Shown: piece after piece, positions 57,245 through 64,000 of the stretch
Layout: each line of letters opens with the position of its first letter
Numbering within the stretch: position 1 is the stretch's first letter
Origin: Paraburkholderia sp. BL10I2N1
GTDB lineage: Bacteria; Pseudomonadota; Gammaproteobacteria; Burkholderiales; Burkholderiaceae
Direction: 5' to 3'
Length of the DNA: 64,000 nt
Assembly: GCF_004361815.1 (NCBI RefSeq)
Contig: NZ_SNWA01000001.1
Coordinates: forward strand, 930,001-994,000
Notes under the pieces: generated by a model
Database searches by the model: none
What the model saw: the letters and a program-made list of their open reading frames with translations, nothing else
What the model was told of the DNA's origin: nothing
Translations under genes and position numbers: made by a program

Positions 57245-58633
57245 TCACACCTTCTCCTGAGCGATTCGACCCGGCACGCCGCCGATCGAACCCGCACCCA
57301 TCGTGATCACCACATCGCCGTTGCGCACGACAGACGCGAGCGCGTCCGGCATTTCATCCACCGTTTCGACAAAGACCGGCTCGACCTTGCCTGCCACACG
57401 GATCGCGCGTGCGAGCGCCCGGCCGTCGGCGGCGACGATCGGCGTTTCGCCGGCAGCATAGACTTCGGTCAACACGAGCGCGTCGACCGTAGACAGCACT
57501 TTCACGAAATCTTCGAAACAGTCACGCGTACGCGTGAAGCGGTGCGGTTGGAACGCCAGCACGAGACGCCGGCCGGGAAACGCACCACGCGCCGCCGCAA
57601 CCGTGGCGGCCATTTCGACCGGGTGATGACCGTAGTCGTCGACCAGCGTGTAAGTGCCGCCGTCCGCCGTCGGCACTTCGCCGTAGCGCTGGAAGCGCCG
57701 GCCGACACCGTTGAAATCCGCGAGTGCTCGCTGGATATCGGCATCTTTCACCTCAAGTTCAGTCGCAATTGCAATTGCGGCCAAAGCATTCTGGACATTG
57801 TGCGTGCCCGGCAGGTTCAAAACGATGTCGACAGGCGCCGCGTCTTCGCGCATCGCCGTGAAATGCATGCGGCCATCTTTGGCGACGACGTTCACTGCGC
57901 GCACCTGCGCGTCGGCCGCAAAGCCATAGCGGATGATCGGCTTCGACACGAACGGCAGGATCTCCTTCACGTTCGGATCGTCGACGCACAGCACGGCGAT
58001 GCCGTAGAACGGCAGACGGTGCGTGAACTCGATGAACGCCTGCTTGAGCCGCGCGAAATCGTGGCCGTAGGTGTCCATGTGGTCGGCGTCGATGTTCGTG
58101 ATGACTTCGATTACCGGGAACAGGTTCAGGAACGAGGCGTCGGATTCGTCGGCTTCGGCGACAATGAAGTCGCCCGTGCCGAGCCGCGCATTCGCGCCCG
58201 CGCTGATCAGCCGGCCGCCAATCACGAAGGTCGGATCGAGGCCGCCCGCGGCAAGCACGCTCGCGACGAGCGACGTGGTCGTCGTCTTGCCGTGCGTGCC
58301 GGCGATCGCGATACCCTGCTTAAGCCGCATCAGTTCCGCAAGCATGACCGCGCGCGGCACGATCGGAATGCGCCGGTGCCGCGCGGCCAGCACTTCCGGG
58401 TTGTCGCTACGCACGGCCGTCGAAACGACGACCGCATTCGCGCCTTCGATATTTTCGGCGTCATGGCCGATCGCGATGCGCGCGCCGAGCGCGGCGAGAC
58501 GGTCGGTCACCCCGTTGCGCGACAGGTCGGAGCCGCTTACCTGATAACCCAGGTTGACGAGTACCTCGGCGATACCGCTCATCCCGGCGCCGCCGATGCC
58601 GACAAAGTGAATGTGTTTGACGATATGTTTCAT
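57245..58633 (-). CDS. murC: UDP-N-acetylmuramate--L-alanine ligase
   Basis: 462 aa. [23 protein letters not shown] and P-loop [16 protein letters not shown] mark the Mur ligase; [16 protein letters not shown] (His-Asp region) is typical of MurC. It overlaps murG by 4 bp (ATGA). Start 58633 gives the family length. Confidence 0.97.
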   Translation of the reverse strand: MKHIVKHIHFVGIGGAGMSGIAEVLVNLGYQVSGSDLSRNGVTDRLAALGARIAIGHDAENIEGANAVVVSTAVRSDNPEVLAARHRRIPIVPRAVMLAELMRLKQGIAIAGTHGKTTTTSLVASVLAAGGLDPTFVIGGRLISAGANARLGTGDFIVAEADESDASFLNLFPVIEVITNIDADHMDTYGHDFARLKQAFIEFTHRLPFYGIAVLCVDDPNVKEILPFVSKPIIRYGFAADAQVRAVNVVAKDGRMHFTAMREDAAPVDIVLNLPGTHNVQNALAAIAIATELEVKDADIQRALADFNGVGRRFQRYGEVPTADGGTYTLVDDYGHHPVEMAATVAAARGAFPGRRLVLAFQPHRFTRTRDCFEDFVKVLSTVDALVLTEVYAAGETPIVAADGRALARAIRVAGKVEPVFVETVDEMPDALASVVRNGDVVITMGAGSIGGVPGRIAQEKV

Positions 58634-59733
58634 TGCTTTCCTTCTGGGCTCGCGCCCGCCACAGTCGCGCATATCTGCGCGACCTGTTCGGTGGCATCAG
58701 GTTTCGCGAGCGAGCGCGAACGCTCCGCCATCTCCGCGAGGCTCTCCCGCGTCTGGCTGCGCAACCAGTCGGCGAGACCTTCCGCCGTCAGATCGCGTTG
58801 CTGCACGAGCAGCGCCGCGCCGTGGCCGGCGAGGAACGCTGCATTGGTTGTCTGGTGATCGTCTACTGCATGCGGGAACGGCACGAAAAGCGCTGCCACG
58901 CCCACCGCCGCAATTTCAGCGACCGTCATCGCGCCAGAACGGCAGATCACGAGATCCGCTTTCGCGTACGCCGCCGCCATGTCGTCGATGAACGGCACGA
59001 GTTGCAGGTTGTCGCCCGTCGCGAGGCCCGCTTCCGCGTAGTTCGCCCGCAATGCGTCTATATGCTTCGCACCCGCCTGATGCACGATGGCCGGACGCTG
59101 CGCCGCTGGCATGAGTGCAAGCGCGCGCGGCACGACTTCGTTCAACGCGGTGGCCCCCAGACTGCCGCCGACCACCAGCACGTTCAACGGCCCACTACGT
59201 TGCGCGTAGCGTGCTTTGGGTGCCAATGTAAGCGCAAGTTCCTCACGAATCGGATTGCCGGTCCATTCGGCATGCGGCAACGCATCCGGGAACGCGACGA
59301 GCACCCGCTTCGCGACTTTCGCGAGCACCTTGTTGGCAAGGCCGGCGATTGAATTCTGTTCATGCAGCACAAGCGGACGGCCGCTTAGCGCCGTCATCAA
59401 TCCAGCGGGGAACGTGATGTAGCCGCCCATGCCGAGCACGACGTCGGGCTTCACGCGGCGCAGCACCGAGAGGCTCTGCGCGCACGCACGCAGCAGGTTG
59501 ACCGGCAGCATCAGCTTCGTCTTCAGCCCCTTGCCGCGCAGGCCGCCAAACCGCACGTACTCCATCGGAATGCCGTGTTTCGCGACAAGCGTCGCTTCCA
59601 TTCCAGCGGGATTGCCGAGCCACACGACGCGCCAGCCCAACGCCTGCATCCGGTGCGCGACCGCGAGCCCCGGGAAGACGTGCCCCCCGGTGCCACCGGC
59701 CATCACCATCAACGTGCGCGAGACTGCGGTCAT
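58630..59733 (-). CDS. murG: UDP-GlcNAc:undecaprenyl-pyrophosphoryl-MurNAc-pentapeptide GlcNAc transferase
   Basis: 367 aa GT28 peripheral membrane enzyme that makes lipid II from lipid [20 protein letters not shown] is the first glycine loop; [22 protein letters not shown] and [17 protein letters not shown] are conserved. Overlaps ftsW start by 4 bp. Confidence 0.97.
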   Translation of the reverse strand: MTAVSRTLMVMAGGTGGHVFPGLAVAHRMQALGWRVVWLGNPAGMEATLVAKHGIPMEYVRFGGLRGKGLKTKLMLPVNLLRACAQSLSVLRRVKPDVVLGMGGYITFPAGLMTALSGRPLVLHEQNSIAGLANKVLAKVAKRVLVAFPDALPHAEWTGNPIREELALTLAPKARYAQRSGPLNVLVVGGSLGATALNEVVPRALALMPAAQRPAIVHQAGAKHIDALRANYAEAGLATGDNLQLVPFIDDMAAAYAKADLVICRSGAMTVAEIAAVGVAALFVPFPHAVDDHQTTNAAFLAGHGAALLVQQRDLTAEGLADWLRSQTRESLAEMAERSRSLAKPDATEQVAQICATVAGASPEGKQ

Positions 59734-60998
59734 ACCTTGCCTCCGCGCATCAGCACACGGTTTTCATAGTCGACGCGCATCAGCACCGCCAGCGCGACGC
59801 AGTTCAGCAAGATGCCGGAGCCGCCGTAGCTGACGAGCGGCAGCGTCAAACCCTTGGTCGGCAGCAGGCCGAGGTTCACGCCCATGTTGATGAAGGTTTG
59901 CGCGCCGAACCAGATGCCGACGCCCTTCGCGACCAGCCCCGCGAACGTGCGGTCGAGCGCCAGCGCCTGACGGCCGATCTCGAACGAGCGGCGCACGATC
60001 CAGTAGAACAGCAGGATCACGACCAGCACGCCGACAAAGCCGAGTTCTTCGCCAATCACCGCGAGGATGAAGTCGGTATGCGCTTCCGGCAGATAGTTGA
60101 GCTTTTCGACGCTGCCGCCGAGGCCCACGCCGAACCACTCGCCGCGCCCGAAAGCGATCAGCGAGTGCGTCAATTGATACGCCTTGCCCTGCGCATAGCG
60201 GTCGTCCCACGGATCGAGGTAGGCGAAGATCCGCTCACGACGCCACGGCGATGCCCACACCAGCAAGGTGAACGTGCCCACGGCCGTCGCCACCAGGCCG
60301 CCGAACAGCTTGCCGTTCACGCCGCCGAGAAACAGCACGCCCATCGCGATCGCCGCGATCACCATGAACGCGCCCATGTCCGGTTCGAGCAGCAGCAACG
60401 CGCCGACCACGCCGACCGCGAACGCCATCGGAAGGAAGCCCTTCGCGAAGCTGTGCATGTATTCCTGCTTGCGCACCGTGTAGTTCGCCGCGTAGATCGT
60501 CACCGCGAGCTTCATGATTTCCGACGGCTGCATGTTGGTAATGCCGAGCGGAATCCAGCGACGCGCACCGTTCACGCCCTTGCCGATGTGCGGAATCAGC
60601 ACGATCACGAGCGCAACGAGCGCAATCAGGAAGAATTTGGGCGCGTATTTGTCCCACACCGAGATCGGAATCCGGAACGTGACGACCGCCGCGACCATCG
60701 CCACGGCGAGCGACGCCAGATGGCGCACAAGGAAGGCGTAGTCGTGGTACGACGCATACTTCGGCGAATCCGGCATTGCGATCGACGCCGAATACACCAT
60801 CACAACGCCGAGGCCGAGCAGCGCGATCGCCACCCATAACAGCGAGTGGTCGTAATCGAGCATCCGGGAGCGCAGCGGGCGCACACCATTGACGGCGCTC
60901 GCGAGACCGCTCGCCGTCGACCGGCCGGCCATCGCTTCTCCGCCAGCGGAGCCGCGCTGTTTCGCGAGTCGTGAGCCGAAGCGTTCGGACCAGCTCAT
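59730..60998 (-). CDS. ftsW: SEDS-family lipid II polymerase/division protein FtsW
   Basis: 422 aa with about ten membrane helices. [11 protein letters not shown] and PSEIMKLAV lie in early helices; [26 protein letters not shown] is the SEDS signature, and [16 protein letters not shown] at the C-terminus is conserved. An Arg/Ser-rich N-terminal cytoplasmic tail (about 45 residues) precedes the first helix. Septal peptidoglycan polymerisation needs the cognate FtsI, which is off the right edge. Confidence 0.97.
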   Translation of the reverse strand: MSWSERFGSRLAKQRGSAGGEAMAGRSTASGLASAVNGVRPLRSRMLDYDHSLLWVAIALLGLGVVMVYSASIAMPDSPKYASYHDYAFLVRHLASLAVAMVAAVVTFRIPISVWDKYAPKFFLIALVALVIVLIPHIGKGVNGARRWIPLGITNMQPSEIMKLAVTIYAANYTVRKQEYMHSFAKGFLPMAFAVGVVGALLLLEPDMGAFMVIAAIAMGVLFLGGVNGKLFGGLVATAVGTFTLLVWASPWRRERIFAYLDPWDDRYAQGKAYQLTHSLIAFGRGEWFGVGLGGSVEKLNYLPEAHTDFILAVIGEELGFVGVLVVILLFYWIVRRSFEIGRQALALDRTFAGLVAKGVGIWFGAQTFINMGVNLGLLPTKGLTLPLVSYGGSGILLNCVALAVLMRVDYENRVLMRGGKV

Positions 60999-62509
60999 AT
61001 CATCGTCCCCCGTTCAGCCGCGATGTCCTCGACGGTGCTGCGGAACACCGCTGCGCGATGTGCGTAACCCTTGAACATGTCGAAGCTCGCGCAGGCCGGC
61101 GACAGCAGCACCGCGTCGCCCGGCTGGGCGAGCGCGCCCGCCGCGCGTGTGGCGTCTTCGAGCGTGGCGTGATCGGTGAGCGTGATGCCGGTGTCGGCGA
61201 GCGCGGCGCGGATCTGCGGTGCGTCGCGGCCAATCAGCATGACTGCGCGACACCAGCGGGCCACCGGTGCTGCGAGCGGCTCGAAATCCTGGCCCTTGCC
61301 GTCACCGCCAGCGATCAGCACCGCGCGCTGCGCGAGACCGTCGAGCGCGGCGACCGTTGCGCCGACGTTCGTACCCTTGCTGTCGTCCACATAGTCGACG
61401 CCTTCGATCGACGCGATCAGCTCCACACGGTGCGGCTCGCCGCGATACTCGCGCAGGCCGTGCAGCAGCGGCGCGCCGGGCAGGCCGATCGCGCGGGCCA
61501 GCGCAAAGGCTGCGAGCGAGTTTCCCGCGTTGTGCAGGCCACGGATGCGCAACGCGTCGGCGGGCATCAGGCGCTTGATGCCAATGTTCGGCGCAGCGGT
61601 GACCTGGTGCTTGCGACGGCGTACAGGTTGCGGTTCTTCGTGAGCGTCGCGGTCATGTGCTTCGACGAGCCAGACCATGCCGTTGTCGCGCAGCAGACCG
61701 TAGTCGCCATCGCGGGTCGGTTCGTTCAGACCGAACGTGACCATTGACGCAGAACCTTCGGCTGTCGGCGCGAGCGCCATCACGCGCGCGTCGTCCCGGT
61801 TCAGCACACGCACAGTCTGCGGCCCGAAAATCTTGCCCTTCGCCGCTGCATACGCATCGAGGCCGCCATGCCAGTCGAGATGGTCCTGCGTGATGTTGAG
61901 CACCACCGCGGCATCCGGTGCGAACGTGTGCGCCGTCTCCAGCTGGAAGCTGGACAGTTCGAGCACCCAGACGTCGGGTAGCGCAGTGTTGTCGATTGCT
62001 TCGGTCAGCTTGTCGAGCGCGGCCGGGCTGATGTTCCCCGCCACCGCGACCTTCCTGCCGGCGCGTTCGCACAGCAATCCCGTGAGACTCGTCGTCGTGG
62101 TCTTGCCGTTCGTGCCGGTGATCGCAATCACCTTCGGCGCGTAGCCGCTTTCACCGAGGGTCTTCAGCGCCTGCGCGAAGAATTCGAGTTCGCCCCACAC
62201 GGGGATATCACGCTCACGTGCCTCGGTAATCAGCGGCAGGAGGTCGGCCGCGAGCGGCGAGAGCCCTGGGCTGATCGCAACCAGTTCCACCCCTTCCAGC
62301 AGCACGGACGAAAACGGGCCGCCGACAAAGTCGGCATCGATGCCATGCGCTTCGAGCCCGGACAGGTTCGGCGGCACCTCGCGCGTGTCAGCAACGCGCA
62401 GCCGACACCCGTGCCGCGCGCACCAGCGCGCCATCGCGAGACCCGATTCACCGAGTCCCAGCACGAGCACCATCGGCTTTTGCCGATCCCGAAACTTCTC
62501 GCCAAACAT
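60995..62509 (-). CDS. murD: UDP-N-acetylmuramoyl-L-alanine--D-glutamate ligase
   Basis: 504 aa. [16 protein letters not shown] opens it and [18 protein letters not shown] is the ATP loop; [20 protein letters not shown] and [15 protein letters not shown] are typical. Somewhat longer than E. coli MurD (438): an insert near residues 275-315 carries [19 protein letters not shown], charged and unlike the core. Overlaps ftsW by 4 bp. Confidence 0.97.
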   Translation of the reverse strand: MFGEKFRDRQKPMVLVLGLGESGLAMARWCARHGCRLRVADTREVPPNLSGLEAHGIDADFVGGPFSSVLLEGVELVAISPGLSPLAADLLPLITEARERDIPVWGELEFFAQALKTLGESGYAPKVIAITGTNGKTTTTSLTGLLCERAGRKVAVAGNISPAALDKLTEAIDNTALPDVWVLELSSFQLETAHTFAPDAAVVLNITQDHLDWHGGLDAYAAAKGKIFGPQTVRVLNRDDARVMALAPTAEGSASMVTFGLNEPTRDGDYGLLRDNGMVWLVEAHDRDAHEEPQPVRRRKHQVTAAPNIGIKRLMPADALRIRGLHNAGNSLAAFALARAIGLPGAPLLHGLREYRGEPHRVELIASIEGVDYVDDSKGTNVGATVAALDGLAQRAVLIAGGDGKGQDFEPLAAPVARWCRAVMLIGRDAPQIRAALADTGITLTDHATLEDATRAAGALAQPGDAVLLSPACASFDMFKGYAHRAAVFRSTVEDIAAERGTMI

Positions 62510-62539
62510 CGCTTCCTTCCCTTTCGTTGCTTCGACTGC

Positions 62540-63709
62540 TTAACGCAACTTGAGCGTGGACAAACCGAACAGACACAACATCAGCGTGATAATCCAGAAA
62601 CGCACGACCACCTGCGTCTCCTTCCACCCTGACAATTCGAAGTGGTGATGCAACGGCGCCATCTTGAAGAGGCGCCGCCCTTCGCCGAAACGGCGCTTGG
62701 TGTACTTGAACCACGTGACCTGCAGCATCACCGAAAGCGTCTCCGCGACGAAGATGCCGCCCATGATGAAAAGCACAATCTCCTGACGCACGATCACCGC
62801 GACCGTGCCGAGCGCGCCGCCCAGCGCCAGTGCGCCGACGTCGCCCATGAACATCTGCGCGGGGTGCGTGTTGAACCAGAGGAACGCAAGCCCGGCCCCG
62901 CCCATCGCGGAACAGAAGATCAGCAGTTCGCCCGCGCCTGGAATGTGCGGAAAGAGCAGGTACTTCGAATAGACCGAACTGCCCATCACATACGCAAACA
63001 CACCGAGCGACGCACCGACCAGCACGACGGGCATGATCACAAGGCCGTCGAGACCGTCGGTGAGGTTCACCGCGTTGCTCGCCCCCACGATCACCAGATA
63101 CGTCAGCACGATGAAGCCCCACACGCCGAGCGGATAGGAGATCGACTTGACGAACGGCAGCAGCAGGTCGGCGCGCGCGGGCAGCCCCATCGACAGGCCG
63201 CTCCTCACCCAGGCCATGAACAGGTCGAACACCCGCACGTTGCTCGCTTCCGATACGCTGAAGGCGAGATACACCGCGGCGAAGAGGCCGATCACCGACT
63301 GCCAGAAATACTTTTCGCGCGACGACATGCCGCGCGGATCCTTGTAGACGACCTTGCGATAGTCGTCGACCCAGCCGATCACGCCGAAGCCGAACGTGAC
63401 GAGCATCACGATCCAGATGAAGCGGTTCGTGAGATCGCCCCACAGCAGCGTCGATACCGCGATGCCGAGCAGGATCAGTACGCCACCCATTGTGGGCGTG
63501 CCGGATTTCACCAGATGCGTCTGCGGACCTTCCTTGCGCACGGCCTGGCCGACCTTCATCGCGGTCAGCTTGCGAATCACCGCCGGGCCACAGACGAGCC
63601 CGATCAACAGTGCGGTGATGGTTGCCATCACCGCACGAAACGTCAGATAACTGAACACGCGCAAGAAGCTTGCGTCATTCTGCAGCCATTGCGCCAGCGC
63701 CAGTAGCAT
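62540..63709 (-). CDS. mraY: Phospho-MurNAc-pentapeptide translocase (lipid I synthase)
   Basis: 389 aa, ten-helix inner-membrane enzyme transferring phospho-MurNAc-pentapeptide to undecaprenyl phosphate. [23 protein letters not shown] and [15 protein letters not shown] hold the catalytic aspartates. A segment near residues 155-185 ([19 protein letters not shown]) is longer than in some homologues. Followed by murD after 30 bp. Confidence 0.97.
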   Translation of the reverse strand: MLLALAQWLQNDASFLRVFSYLTFRAVMATITALLIGLVCGPAVIRKLTAMKVGQAVRKEGPQTHLVKSGTPTMGGVLILLGIAVSTLLWGDLTNRFIWIVMLVTFGFGVIGWVDDYRKVVYKDPRGMSSREKYFWQSVIGLFAAVYLAFSVSEASNVRVFDLFMAWVRSGLSMGLPARADLLLPFVKSISYPLGVWGFIVLTYLVIVGASNAVNLTDGLDGLVIMPVVLVGASLGVFAYVMGSSVYSKYLLFPHIPGAGELLIFCSAMGGAGLAFLWFNTHPAQMFMGDVGALALGGALGTVAVIVRQEIVLFIMGGIFVAETLSVMLQVTWFKYTKRRFGEGRRLFKMAPLHHHFELSGWKETQVVVRFWIITLMLCLFGLSTLKLR

Positions 63710-63726
63710 GCCTCGGTCCTTCTATT

Positions 63727-64000
63727 TCAGTGTGCAGCGGGCGCTTCGCCCGCTGCGTTGGGTTGTGGACTCGTTACGGCGTCCACCACGCGCTCCATCT
63801 GCATGAAGCGCGAGCCTTTCACGAGAATCGTTGCAGCCGATCCGAAGCCAGCCTGCAGTAAATGCGCAACCAGCGCGGGAACGCCGTCAAAGTGACGGGC
63901 CTCCGCGCCGTAAGCGCTGCATGCATCGCGCGACGCGTCGCCCATGGCGACGAGCGCATCGATGCCGCGTTCTTTCGCGTACGCACCGACTTCGCGATGA
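63727..64000 (-). CDS. murF: UDP-N-acetylmuramoyl-tripeptide--D-Ala-D-Ala ligase, C-terminal part
   Basis: The last 90 codons of a gene cut by the right edge. The visible C-terminal Mur ligase domain reads HREVGAYAKERGIDALVAMG, then ...ATILVKGSRFMQMERVVDAV, the usual MurF end (VKGSR.MxM). 17 bp before mraY, the standard dcw order murE-murF-mraY. A short Ala/Pro-rich tail ends the protein. Confidence 0.9.
   Translation of the reverse strand, partial: HREVGAYAKERGIDALVAMGDASRDACSAYGAEARHFDGVPALVAHLLQAGFGSAATILVKGSRFMQMERVVDAVTSPQPNAAGEAPAAH

Overview
The window is high-GC chromosomal DNA with gene content and order typical of a betaproteobacterium of the family Burkholderiaceae, most likely Paraburkholderia or Burkholderia. 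The main pointers are the complete lower half of the dcw cluster followed by prx, lpxC, dciA, secA and argJ; pilBCD joined to coaE, zapD and yacG; rplU, rpmA, obgE and proB; an Ala/Lys/Pro-rich histone H1-like gene; a long two-cone NrdA; and a dispersed intergenic repeat that I remember from Paraburkholderia genomes. The genus is an inference from memory and no search was run.

Layout. 1-2962 (minus): a De Ley-Doudoroff type galactonate island with a cut-off SDR dehydrogenase, dgoA, dgoK and an IclR regulator, all but one junction coupled by ATGA overlaps. 2963-3969: a gene-free stretch with a candidate operator and two inverted copies of a ~290 bp repeat. 3970-9887 (minus): mtgA, aroE, an RNase II-family enzyme, a YqiA-like esterase and mpl. 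10061-18432 (plus): a degenerate nucleotidyltransferase-like protein, a TlpA thioredoxin, aroQ, accB, accC, prmA, a zinc-ribbon/DUF3426 membrane protein, tpx, a PfkB kinase and a glycine-zipper lipoprotein. 18724-26908 (minus): histone H1-like gene, nrdB, nrdA with a paired NrdR-box promoter, ampD, a PP0621-like protein and a CcsA/YpjD-like protein. 26988-29063 (plus): ffh and hpt. 29151-31499 (minus): marC and proS. 31748-33050 (plus): rppH and a CNP1-like lipoprotein. 33230-36305 (minus): proB, obgE, rpmA, rplU. 36520-44631 (plus): ispB, tRNA-Pro(CGG), a CNNM/CorC-type protein, pilB, pilC, pilD, coaE, zapD, yacG. 44671-50213 (minus): a MutT-type Nudix gene, a DUF815 ATPase, argJ and secA. 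50480-50977 (plus): dciA-like. 51042-64000 (minus): lpxC, prx, then ftsZ, ftsA, ftsQ, ddl, murC, murG, ftsW, murD, mraY and the end of murF.

How it fits together. Most of the window is core growth machinery: envelope synthesis (mtgA, mpl, ampD, lpxC, the dcw genes), cell division (ftsZAQW, zapD), protein export (ffh, secA), translation (rplU, rpmA, proS, prmA, tRNA-Pro), DNA precursor supply (nrdAB, hpt) and central biosynthesis (aroE, aroQ, accBC, proB, argJ, coaE, ispB). Accessory material is limited to the galactonate island and its repeat.

I found no prophage, insertion sequence, CRISPR array, toxin-antitoxin pair, defence island or secondary-metabolite cluster, and nothing I can honestly call a new system. 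The best leads are regulatory and small-scale: two NrdR boxes 31 bp apart on the nrdA promoter, the inverted repeat pair, several long perfect inverted repeats between genes, alternative hairpins beside lpxC, and a nucleotidyltransferase-like protein that seems to have lost its catalytic acids.
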